NCBI GenBank assembly: GCA_020217035.1
Contig: JAIWOG010000057.1
Coordinates: 1 to 11,145, forward strand
Direction: 5' to 3'
Length of the DNA stretch: 11,145 bases
Source: Magnetospirillum sp.
GTDB taxonomy: Bacteria; Pseudomonadota; Alphaproteobacteria; Rhodospirillales; Magnetospirillaceae
Made by a program: the position numbers and the translations under genes. This document shows, in pieces, positions 1 to 5,896 of the stretch. The notes below the pieces were generated by a model. The model did not search any database. It worked only from the letters and a program-made list of their open reading frames with translations, and was not told where the DNA came from. Numbering within the stretch: position 1 is the first letter of the stretch; every line of letters begins with the position of its first letter.

Positions 1-628
1 TGACCTTGGTCAGCGTCTCGGGGGTGAACTTGCCCACGGTGGCCACCGCTTCCGGGGTGCGCAGCGCCAGCACGTCTTCCTCGATGGCCATCACCTGCTG
101 GTAATGCAGGTGGGCGCGATAGGCTTCCAGCAGCGGCAATTGCCAGCCGAACGCGATATAGCGCATCAGCTCGCGCACCTTGCGTTCTTCGATGGGGTCG
201 GTGGCCATGCGGGTGACCTCGACCTGCTCGGTCTTCTTGATCAGGCCGAACAGCGCCTTCTTGGTCACCGTCTCGGTGATCGTCTGCTCGACCTTTTCCT
301 GCTCGAACACCTTCTTGGCGCAGGTGCGGACCAGCAATTGCTGGATCTGGTTCAAGGACACGTTGCAGACCAGCATCTGGTCGTCGTCGCGCACCGGGCC
401 GCCGGCCTTGGCCAGGACGATGTCGTCGCATTGGTCGCGGTTGGCCTGGAACACGGCGATGAAGTGTTCAAGGGGCTGGGGATGGGCGATCAAATCCTGA
501 TAGGACAAGCCGGCATCCACCAGGTTGGCCTGCTGCAAGCGGGCCAGCACCCTTTTCAGGCCGTCGATGATGGCCTTTTTGGTCGTGCCGTCGATATCGA
601 CCGGCGGCGGCAGAGTGATGGCAGTCAT
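1..628 (-). CDS. Unrecognised protein, N-terminal 209 residues (runs off left edge)
   Basis: A minus-strand frame opens with ATG at 628 and stays open to base 1, so the C-terminus is outside the window. The codons are GC3-rich and the composition is natural for a soluble protein: no signal peptide and no membrane segment. It begins MTAITLPPPVDIDG. Charged, helix-rich stretches follow, including a Lys/Glu/Thr-rich run at about residues 103-135 (VFEQEKVEQTITETVTKK), then an aromatic patch (RYIAFGWQLPLLEAYRAH) at about 156-173. I do not recognise the family. It lies 59 bp downstream of rlmM on the same strand and could be cotranscribed with it. No strong Shine-Dalgarno sequence precedes the ATG, so the start is only the most likely one. 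That it is a real gene is well supported; its function is unknown. Confidence 0.75.
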   Translation of the reverse strand, partial: MTAITLPPPVDIDGTTKKAIIDGLKRVLARLQQANLVDAGLSYQDLIAHPQPLEHFIAVFQANRDQCDDIVLAKAGGPVRDDDQMLVCNVSLNQIQQLLVRTCAKKVFEQEKVEQTITETVTKKALFGLIKKTEQVEVTRMATDPIEERKVRELMRYIAFGWQLPLLEAYRAHLHYQQVMAIEEDVLALRTPEAVATVGKFTPETLTKV

Positions 629-687
629 GCGTTGAGAAACCCTGGATAATACCGTCCCCTGGCAATGGTTTACCCCTTCCCAGGCGC

Positions 688-1647
688 TCAGGCAACCTTA
701 CCTTGGCATTCATCCTTCAGAAGGACCCAGGTCAGTTCGTGCTTGTTGTGGAACAGGTGCAGGACCCGCGATCCTGGAATGGCGGCGAAGGCTTGGGCGG
801 TGGCGTGGTCGGTGTCGCCTTGGAACTTGATGGTGCAGACGAAATTCGCCACCTGGCCCTTGTCCAGCCAGGTGCGCACCAGGCGCAGAAGGCGTTCGGG
901 ATAGCAGATGATGTCGGAAAACAGCCAGTCCACCGGCCCCACCGAGGCGGGGTCCAGGCCGAAGGCGCTTTCCTGGCGGATGGAGACGCCCGGCATGGCC
1001 GCCACCTTGGGGTCCAGCGGCGCCTTGTCCACGGCGGTGACCTTGGCCCCCAGATTGGCCAGCACCCAGGTCCAGCCGCCGGGACAGGCGCCCAGATCCA
1101 GGCAGGTTTCGCCGGGGCCGGGGGCGCGGCCCAGCACGGTGAAAGCGTCCCACAATTTCAAATAGGCGCGGCTGGGCGGTCCGACCCGGTCCTCGACCAG
1201 ATGGCATTCGCCGTTGGGAAACGGCGACGAACAGTGCGGCGCGGCCAACAACGTTCCTTCGTCGGCCCAAGTGAACGATCCCAAGGGCGCGGTGGGGGCG
1301 GCTTGCCCAAAGCTTAGCGGCTTGGCCGACACCTTGGGCAGTTTCTCGACCAAAAGCGCCGTGCGGCGGTGCAGGCCGGGGGCATAGGGCCACCAGTTGC
1401 GCTGGATGGCCTTCAACGCCTTGGCGCCTTCGCCGATGGAGGCGACGGGGATGCGTCGGACATCGTGCCAGACGTTCTGAGCCCAGGCGCAAGCCCGCGC
1501 CGGACCCGAGGCCAGCAGCAGACGGCCGTGTTCCAGGACGACGCTGTCGCCCAGTTCGTGGCGCAGTTCCGCCTCGAAGCCCTCGGGGGCCAGGTATCCG
1601 GTCCAGCCGGTGGAAAAATCGGATGCTTCGTTCATGGGCGGCTTCAT
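688..1647 (-). CDS. rlmM: RlmM-type 23S rRNA (cytidine-2'-O) methyltransferase
   Basis: A 319-residue protein of the FtsJ/RrmJ fold. RlmM enzymes methylate the ribose 2'-OH of C2498 in 23S rRNA with S-adenosylmethionine; they are cytoplasmic and act on rRNA before subunit assembly. The N-terminal 150 residues form the poorly conserved, THUMP-like RNA-binding part. The SAM-binding loop LDLGACPGG is at 183-191 and an acidic DKAPL strand end is at 207-211. A K-D-K-E catalytic tetrad can be placed at K164 (YLKLWDAF), D245 (FSDII), K274 (TIKFQG) and E304 (HELTWVLL). It is a little shorter than E. coli RlmM (about 366 residues), with the difference in the N-terminal half. Start: ATG at 1647, with a second in-frame ATG at 1635; neither has a clear ribosome-binding site. 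The family is firm. The exact target base is inferred from the closest-looking family. Confidence 0.8.
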   Translation of the reverse strand: MKPPMNEASDFSTGWTGYLAPEGFEAELRHELGDSVVLEHGRLLLASGPARACAWAQNVWHDVRRIPVASIGEGAKALKAIQRNWWPYAPGLHRRTALLVEKLPKVSAKPLSFGQAAPTAPLGSFTWADEGTLLAAPHCSSPFPNGECHLVEDRVGPPSRAYLKLWDAFTVLGRAPGPGETCLDLGACPGGWTWVLANLGAKVTAVDKAPLDPKVAAMPGVSIRQESAFGLDPASVGPVDWLFSDIICYPERLLRLVRTWLDKGQVANFVCTIKFQGDTDHATAQAFAAIPGSRVLHLFHNKHELTWVLLKDECQGKVA

Positions 1648-1663
1648 AGCATAAGCCGCACGT

Positions 1664-1694
1664 CCAGACCATGATGGGGCAAATCATGGTCTGG
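1664..1694. promoter_or_regulatory. Perfect 12-bp inverted repeat just upstream of rlmM
   Basis: The arms CCAGACCATGAT (1664-1675) and ATCATGGTCTGG (1683-1694) match exactly around a 7-nt loop. The repeat ends 16 bp before the rlmM start codon. On the minus strand it is followed by GC-rich sequence with no T run, so it is not a standard intrinsic terminator for the gene upstream. It could be a DNA operator for a dimeric regulator, or an RNA hairpin in the rlmM leader that affects translation. The sequence shows only the symmetry; the role is inference. Confidence 0.6.
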
Positions 1695-1739
1695 CTTCTT
1701 TATGCCCCTCGCCGGGCGCAACCGATGGTTTGCTTGGCC

Positions 1740-1771
1740 GCGGCCTCATGGCCGCAGGCGTGCGCAGCGCA
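1740..1771. repeat. Two adjacent GC-rich hairpins in an intergenic region
   Basis: GCGGCC-TCAT-GGCCGC (1740-1755) is followed five bases later by TGCGC-A-GCGCA (1761-1771). They sit 11 bp beyond the 3' end of the short solute-binding-like gene and could protect or end its transcript. No T tract follows on the minus strand. With the 12-bp repeat nearer rlmM, they make the 1648-1782 gap unusually structured. Confidence 0.45.
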
Positions 1772-1782
1772 CTGGCAGGGCC

Positions 1783-2130
1783 CTATTTGCCGGCTTGCGC
1801 CAAGTTGGCTTCCATTTGCGCCAGATAGCGCGACACGATGCGGTCGAACTCGCCGCTGGCCTTCAGCTTGGCCAGGCCGGCGTCGATGTTGCCAAGGTTC
1901 ATTTCCTTGGGCACCCGGGCCGGCACCGTCAACTTGGGGGTGATGGTGTACCCGGCCAAGGCCAGGGATTGCTTGGCCACCTCGTACTCGATGCCGCCCC
2001 ATGTTTCGGGGATGACGTAGGGCGGCACCGACCGCGGCACCCCCACCGACAAGTCCTTGGCGCCAACGTTGGCCGCCATCAGCGTCGCCGACAGGGCGAC
2101 CATCAGGCCGATTCGTCCCGTCAATCCCAT
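1783..2130 (-). CDS. Short secreted solute-binding (family 3)-like protein, internally deleted
   Basis: A 115-residue protein. Residues 1-24 form a Sec signal peptide (MGLTGRIGLMVALSATLMAA, cleavage near NVGA-KD), so the product should reach the periplasm. Residues 26-84 resemble the first lobe of an amino-acid ABC transporter or receptor binding protein: a LSVGVPRSVPPYV strand, then GGIEYEVAKQSLALAGY. Residues 85-106 (GLAKLKASGEFDRIVSRY) resemble the last helix of the same family, which is normally more than 100 residues further on. The usual length is about 240-260 residues, so the central and second-lobe portion is missing without loss of frame. The start at 2130 is chosen for the strong Shine-Dalgarno sequence GGGGGAAG six bases upstream and for the signal peptide; the frame stays open back to 2451 but there overlaps fliJ. 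It is probably unable to bind ligand as a normal clamshell, so it is a decaying or reduced gene. Its position 73 bp after fliJ suggests possible read-through from the flagellar operon. Confidence 0.7.
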   Translation of the reverse strand: MGLTGRIGLMVALSATLMAANVGAKDLSVGVPRSVPPYVIPETWGGIEYEVAKQSLALAGYTITPKLTVPARVPKEMNLGNIDAGLAKLKASGEFDRIVSRYLAQMEANLAQAGK

Positions 2131-2203
2131 CCGAAGCTTCCCCCGATACCCTTGCCCGCCACCATAGGGGGGACGGTCCGTGCGTGGAAGCGGCGCATTG
2201 GTT

Positions 2204-2644
2204 TTAGTCTTGGGGATTTTCGCGCCGGCGATGCTGGGTCTGCGCCACTTCGTCCAGGAAAGTCTGTTCCTTGCGGTCCATTTCTTCCCGCTCGCGGCGT
2301 TCGCGGTTGGCCTGGGTGACTTCGTAGGTCTTCTGGGTGCGGAAGGCTTCGGCCAGTTCGTCGCGGGCGATCTCGATCTGCTGACGGATGGTGGCCAGGC
2401 GGTTGAACAGCATCTGGCGCTGGTCCATCCAGGCGCGGTGATAGGCGCCATAGATGAAGCCCACCCCGGTGGCGTCGCTGGCGGCTAGCTCCTGTTCCTT
2501 GCGCAACTGCACTTCCGATTGCAAGATGTCGTGCAGGATCTGCTCTTCCTGATTTTGCAGGGCGGTCAGCACCCGGCGCTTTTCGTCCACCTCGAACTTG
2601 GAAAGCCGGATCAGGGTCTTCAGTCCCTTGGCCTGCTTCGCCAT
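2204..2644 (-). CDS. fliJ: Flagellar export chaperone/ATPase stalk protein FliJ
   Basis: A 146-residue protein, typical for FliJ, and almost entirely coiled-coil: Lys/Arg/Glu/Gln-rich heptads from about 8 to 60 (LIRLSKFEVDEKRR, NQEEQILHDILQSEVQLRKEQE) and again from about 85 to 140 (IRQQIEIARDELAEAF). FliJ acts as the central stalk of the FliI hexamer, links it to the FlhA gate and escorts minor filament-class chaperones. Sequence identity in this family is always low, so the call rests on length, coiled-coil pattern and position: ATG lies 3 bp after the fliI stop, the classical fliI-fliJ order. Start: the only ATG at the N-terminus (MAKQAKGLKTL). The pair is surely translated from one message. 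Confidence 0.9.
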   Translation of the reverse strand: MAKQAKGLKTLIRLSKFEVDEKRRVLTALQNQEEQILHDILQSEVQLRKEQELAASDATGVGFIYGAYHRAWMDQRQMLFNRLATIRQQIEIARDELAEAFRTQKTYEVTQANRERREREEMDRKEQTFLDEVAQTQHRRRENPQD

Positions 2645-2647
2645 CGC

Positions 2648-4006
2648 TTAGCGTCCGCCCATGCCGTCGCCGTCGAAGGGCATGCCCAGCACCTGGGCCA
2701 GTTGGGCATAGCAGTCGCGCAAGCTGGTGGCGTCCTTCTTGCCCTGGGTCAGCAGCCTTTCGATCATCGGATAATAATGGATGGATTCGTCCACCGCTGT
2801 GTCGGTGCCCTTGCGATAGGCGCCCAGGCGGATCAGTTCGGCCATGTCCTCGTAGGTGGCCAGCAGCTTGCGGGCGCGGCTGACCAGGGCGTTTTCCTGC
2901 TCGTTGTTGCAGCCGGGCATGGTGCGCGACACGCTGCGCAGGATGTTGACCGCCGGATAGCGGCCGCGATCGGCGATGGCGCGGTCCAACACGATGTGGC
3001 CGTCCAGGATGCCGCGCACGGCGTCCGAGATGGGTTCGTTGTGGTCGTCGCCATCCACCAGCACGGTGAACAGCCCGGTGATCGAGCCCTTGCCGGTCCC
3101 TGGCCCGGCGCGTTCCAACAGTCGCGGCAACTCGGCGAAGACGGTGGGCGTGTAGCCCTTCGACGCCGGCGGCTCGCCCGCCGACAGAGAAATCTCGCGC
3201 TGAGCCATGGCGAAGCGGGTGACCGAATCCATCATGCACAGCACGTCCAGGCCCTGGTCGCGGTAATATTCCGCCACCGACAGGGTCAGATAGGCGGCCT
3301 GGCGGCGCATCAGCGGGCTTTCGTCCGAGGTGGACACCACCACCACCGAACGCTTCATGCCTTCTTCGCCCAGGTCGTCCTCGATGAACTCGCGGGCTTC
3401 GCGGCCGCGTTCGCCGATCAGTCCGATGATCGACACGTCGCAAGAGGTGTTCTTGGCCATCATCGACAGGATCGACGACTTGCCGACGCCGGACCCGGCG
3501 AAGATGCCCATGCGCTGGCCCCGACACATGGTCAGGAAGGTGTTCACCGCCCGCACCCCCAGATCGACCTTGCCGGCGACGCGCTGGCGGGAATGCGCGG
3601 ATGGCGGGGTGGCGCGGATGGGATAGGCGACATCGCCCAGGGGCAGGGGCCCCAGGCCGTCCACCGGCTGGGCGAAGGCGTTGATGACGCGCCCCAGCCA
3701 GCCGTCGGACGGGTGCACCACCGGTTCCGATTCGTGCACTTCGGTGCGGCAGCCCAGGCCGATGCCGTCGATGGCGGTAAAAGGCATCAGCAGGGCGCGG
3801 CCATTGCGGAACCCCACCGCTTCGCAGGGAACGCGGCGGCCGTCGCGGGCGATGACGTGGCAGCGGTCGCCCACCGAAATCTGTCGCTGGACGCCGCCGG
3901 CCTCGATCAGCATGCCCTGGACGCCGGCGACGCGGCCGTAAACCTGGATGCCGGACAGGCGGTCGATATCGTTGGTGACGTTGCGGACGTGAAATTTCAA
4001 GGCCAT
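2648..4006 (-). CDS. fliI: Flagellum-specific type III export ATPase FliI
   Basis: A 452-residue full-length FliI. The hexameric ATPase sits under the flagellar basal body and uses ATP hydrolysis to help unfold and deliver axial proteins into the export gate. Domains seen: an N-terminal beta-barrel (about 1-95), the P-loop GSGVGKSS at 171-178, the catalytic-glutamate loop GERGRE at 198-203 (E199), the Walker B strand LCMMDSVTR at 256-264, the ATPase-family segment GEPPASKGYTPTVFAELPRL at 277-296, and the sensor region GRYPAVNILRSVSR at 348-361. All key residues are present, and it aligns better with flagellar FliI than with F1-beta or virulence-type ATPases. ATG at 4006 gives the expected FliI N-terminus; only a weak GGGG precedes it. 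Upstream it is divergent from ctrA across 93 bp containing a CtrA-like box, so CtrA control is likely. Confidence 0.97.
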   Translation of the reverse strand: MALKFHVRNVTNDIDRLSGIQVYGRVAGVQGMLIEAGGVQRQISVGDRCHVIARDGRRVPCEAVGFRNGRALLMPFTAIDGIGLGCRTEVHESEPVVHPSDGWLGRVINAFAQPVDGLGPLPLGDVAYPIRATPPSAHSRQRVAGKVDLGVRAVNTFLTMCRGQRMGIFAGSGVGKSSILSMMAKNTSCDVSIIGLIGERGREAREFIEDDLGEEGMKRSVVVVSTSDESPLMRRQAAYLTLSVAEYYRDQGLDVLCMMDSVTRFAMAQREISLSAGEPPASKGYTPTVFAELPRLLERAGPGTGKGSITGLFTVLVDGDDHNEPISDAVRGILDGHIVLDRAIADRGRYPAVNILRSVSRTMPGCNNEQENALVSRARKLLATYEDMAELIRLGAYRKGTDTAVDESIHYYPMIERLLTQGKKDATSLRDCYAQLAQVLGMPFDGDGMGGR

Positions 4007-4028
4007 ATCCCCGGGGCGCGATGGTCTC

Positions 4029-4043
4029 GCGACTTGCAGTCGC
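4029..4043. promoter_or_regulatory. Small inverted repeat in the fliI-ctrA control region
   Basis: GCGACT-TGC-AGTCGC is a perfect 6-bp inverted repeat with a 3-nt centre, 22 bp upstream of fliI and 56 bp upstream of ctrA. It could be a regulator site for fliI. It is short enough to be chance in GC-rich DNA, so confidence is low. Confidence 0.3.
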
Positions 4044-4057
4044 CAGCCTACACCCGT

Positions 4058-4076
4058 ATGGTTACCGAATCCTCAA
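4058..4076 (-). promoter_or_regulatory. Candidate CtrA-binding box containing a GANTC methylation site
   Basis: Read on the minus strand the site is TTGA-N7-GTAACCAT. The CtrA consensus described in Caulobacter is TTAA-N7-TTAACCAT, so spacing is exact and 10 of 12 defined bases match. The 7-nt spacer contains GATTC (GAATC on the plus strand, 4067-4071), a GANTC target of the cell-cycle methylase CcrM. The box starts 23 bp before the ctrA ATG and lies 51 bp before the fliI ATG, so it could serve autoregulation of ctrA, activation of fliIJ, or both. Binding is inference. Confidence 0.5.
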
Positions 4077-4099
4077 GACGTGGGTAAGAGGTCCCAAGG

Positions 4100-4801
4100 A
4101 TGCGCGTGCTGGTGGTCGAGGACGACCGGATGATGGCTCAGGTCATCGAGTCCATGCTGAAGGCCGAGGGAATGGTGGTCGACACCACGGCCTTGGGAGA
4201 AGATGGGCTCGAGATCGGCAAGCTTTACGATTACGACATCATCCTTCTGGACCTGATGCTGCCCGACATGGACGGCTATGAAGTGCTGCGTCGTCTGCGC
4301 GCCGCCCGAATCGAGACGCCGGTGCTGATCCTGTCCGGCCTGACCGAGCCGGACAAGAAGATCAAGGGCCTGGGCTTCGGGGCCGACGACTATCTGACCA
4401 AACCCTTCGACAAGGGCGAGTTGGTGGCCCGCATCCAGGCCATCGTGCGGCGTTCCAAGGGCCATGCCCAGTCGGTGATCAAGACCGGCAAGCTGGCGGT
4501 GAACCTGGACCAGCGCACCGTCGAGGTGGCCGGCGACCCGCTGCATTTGACCGCCAAGGAATACGGCATCCTGGAATTGCTGAGCTTGCGCAAGGGCCAG
4601 ACCCTGACCAAGGAGCAGTTCTTGAATCATCTTTATGGCGGCATCGACGAGCCCGAGTTGAAGATCATCGACGTCTTCATCTGCAAGCTTCGGAAAAAGC
4701 TGTCCACCGCCACTGGCGGCGACAATTACATCGAGACGGTATGGGGGCGCGGCTACGTGTTGCGCGATCCCGACGGCGCCCCCCAGGCGCACGCGGTGTA
4801 A
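4100..4801 (+). CDS. ctrA: Cell-cycle/motility response regulator CtrA
   Basis: A 233-residue OmpR-family response regulator that matches CtrA closely. The receiver domain (1-118) starts MRVLVVEDD and has the acidic pair D8/D9, phospho-acceptor D51 ([13 protein letters not shown]), switch residue S79 and K101 (LTKPFDKGE). The winged-helix output domain (about 125-225) contains the near-invariant CtrA segment [18 protein letters not shown] and ends [16 protein letters not shown]. In Caulobacter CtrA is the master cell-cycle regulator; in Magnetospirillum-like bacteria it mainly controls motility, which fits its place beside fliI. Start: ATG at 4100, with AGAGG eight bases upstream. The last residues are ...QAHAV, so the terminal Ala-Ala that marks Caulobacter CtrA for ClpXP is absent. 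The gene is followed 20 bp later by an intrinsic terminator. Confidence 0.97.
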   Translation: MRVLVVEDDRMMAQVIESMLKAEGMVVDTTALGEDGLEIGKLYDYDIILLDLMLPDMDGYEVLRRLRAARIETPVLILSGLTEPDKKIKGLGFGADDYLTKPFDKGELVARIQAIVRRSKGHAQSVIKTGKLAVNLDQRTVEVAGDPLHLTAKEYGILELLSLRKGQTLTKEQFLNHLYGGIDEPELKIIDVFICKLRKKLSTATGGDNYIETVWGRGYVLRDPDGAPQAHAV

Positions 4802-4821
4802 TACATCGTGCCACGCTTATG

Positions 4822-4857
4822 AAAACGCCCGCAACCGATAAGGTCGCGGGCGTTTTT
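4822..4857. terminator. Bidirectional rho-independent terminator after ctrA
   Basis: Arms AAAACGCCCGC (4822-4832) and GCGGGCGTTTT (4846-4856) pair perfectly over 11 bp. One mismatch and three more pairs (ACC/GGT) lead to the 5-nt loop GATAA. The plus strand ends in five T (4853-4857) and the minus strand in TTTT, so it can stop both ctrA and the convergent gene ending at 4876. Confidence 0.93.
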
Positions 4858-4875
4858 GTTCGGAGGGGTCCGTTG

Positions 4876-5775
4876 TCAGCGGATGGGCTGCAACACGTCC
4901 ATCTTCAGCTTCAAGGTGCCTTCGGGGTGCAGCTTGCCGCCCTCGCGGATGATCAACAGGGCATGGATGGGTTCGGCCGCCCGCTGCATGGAGGTGGCCA
5001 TCAGGATTTCCGCCACCTTGGCCGCCTGGGTGGCGTCGGCCTGGGCCTTCAACGCCACGTCGGTGCCGTCCTCGGTCAACGCCGGGGCGGCGAGCTGCTG
5101 CAATTCGCCGCCCACATCCAGCACCATGGGACGGTCGGTTCCGGCGAAGCTGCCGCTCATGGACGGGTTGACGGTGGTGATGGCGACGCGTTCCACCGAA
5201 GCGTCCACGGTCTTGCCCTTTTGCAGGGTCAACGACAGGTTTTCCAGGTAAAGCGCCGCCGTCGACCCTGATTGTTCGGCCTGGACGATGACGCTGGAGA
5301 CCGGCGGGCGGACGCCGACGCCATCGGCGGCGGCACGGCTGGCCACCACCTCGGCCACCTTGCTGACGTCGAACTTGCCGACGCCGAGCGCGTCGATCAG
5401 CCAGGAAATATCGTTCATGGCGGTGGTGAAGGATTGCGACAGCGAGCGCTGGCCGGCCTTGTCCTCGTCCTCGCCCTCGGCCGAACTGGCCTTGGCCGCC
5501 GGGGCGAAAAGGTTGGGACGCGAACGCAGGCTGTCGGGGTCGGTCAGGTCCGGCGCCTTGATCTTCTGTTGCAGCCACGCCTCGGCGATGGTCTTGCTTT
5601 GGTTCAGCTCGGCGACGATCTCGCGGGCGGTGGCCGACAGACTGACGGCGTCGGTGCTGCCGGTGCTGGCGCCCGGTTGGGTCGGCTGAACCAGAAAGGA
5701 CACCGCGTGCGACGTTTGCGTCGAGGCGGCGATGGCGGCCTGGGCTCGCTTGGTTATCTCAAGATCGTCGACCAT
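4876..5775 (-). CDS. Unrecognised 299-residue protein near the flagellar genes
   Basis: An intact soluble protein with no signal peptide or membrane segment. The first 50 residues are Ala/Ser/Thr/Gln-rich and lead into DAVSLSATAREIVAEL (about 42-57), a pattern common in flagellar regulators such as FlgM and in rod/hook proteins, followed by a short helical segment. Residues about 85-110 are an acidic, low-complexity linker (SSAEGEDEDKAGQ). The rest (about 110-299) looks like one folded domain with Leu/Ile strands (SSVIVQAEQ, ALYLENLSLTLQ, RVAITTVNPS, PIHALLIIREGGKL) and ends TLKLKMDVLQPIR. I do not recognise the family and give no function; a flagellar or motility link is only suggested by the neighbours. 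Start: ATG at 5775 with AAGGG nine bases upstream. It has its own candidate promoter and is convergent with ctrA. Confidence 0.85.
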   Translation of the reverse strand: MVDDLEITKRAQAAIAASTQTSHAVSFLVQPTQPGASTGSTDAVSLSATAREIVAELNQSKTIAEAWLQQKIKAPDLTDPDSLRSRPNLFAPAAKASSAEGEDEDKAGQRSLSQSFTTAMNDISWLIDALGVGKFDVSKVAEVVASRAAADGVGVRPPVSSVIVQAEQSGSTAALYLENLSLTLQKGKTVDASVERVAITTVNPSMSGSFAGTDRPMVLDVGGELQQLAAPALTEDGTDVALKAQADATQAAKVAEILMATSMQRAAEPIHALLIIREGGKLHPEGTLKLKMDVLQPIR

Positions 5776-5856
5776 GGACTTGACCCTTCTTGTCAGTCAG
5801 GCGATAGCATCCAACCTTTCGTTGGTCTGCGTCGCGCGCATTCTGCACGTCGCTCC

Positions 5857-5885
5857 ATTGTGGCGATTTCCGGCAACAATATCAA
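5857..5885 (-). promoter_or_regulatory. Sigma70-like promoter for the 4876-5775 gene
   Basis: On the minus strand: -35 TTGATA (5880-5885, 5 of 6 matches), a 17-bp spacer, and -10 CACAAT (5857-5862, 4 of 6). The start codon is about 80 bp downstream and the leader includes a small hairpin CCAAC-CTTTC-GTTGG. A GANTC site (GAATC, 5886-5890) abuts the -35 box. It is predicted by eye only. Confidence 0.45.
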
Positions 5886-5896
5886 GAATCATATGA

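Noticed and set aside
658..684. Imperfect hairpin (CCTGGCAA/TTCCCAGG) between rlmM and the left-edge gene
   Set aside because: One mismatch, an 11-nt loop and no T tract; too weak to call a terminator.
710..1687. A 325-codon minus-strand frame overlapping rlmM
   Set aside because: Out of frame with the conserved methyltransferase; Arg/Gly/Pro-rich shadow with no motif.
2131..2451. N-terminal extension of the short solute-binding-like gene
   Set aside because: It would overlap fliJ, has shadow composition, and would bury the signal peptide and the strong ribosome-binding site before 2130.
2121..3527. A 468-codon minus-strand frame over fliI/fliJ
   Set aside because: Arg/His/Pro/Gly-rich shadow of fliI in another frame.
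2519..4087. A 522-codon open frame on the plus strand
   Set aside because: It lies opposite fliI and fliJ, whose family motifs are unmistakable; the antisense translation is His/Ala/Gln-rich and non-family-like.
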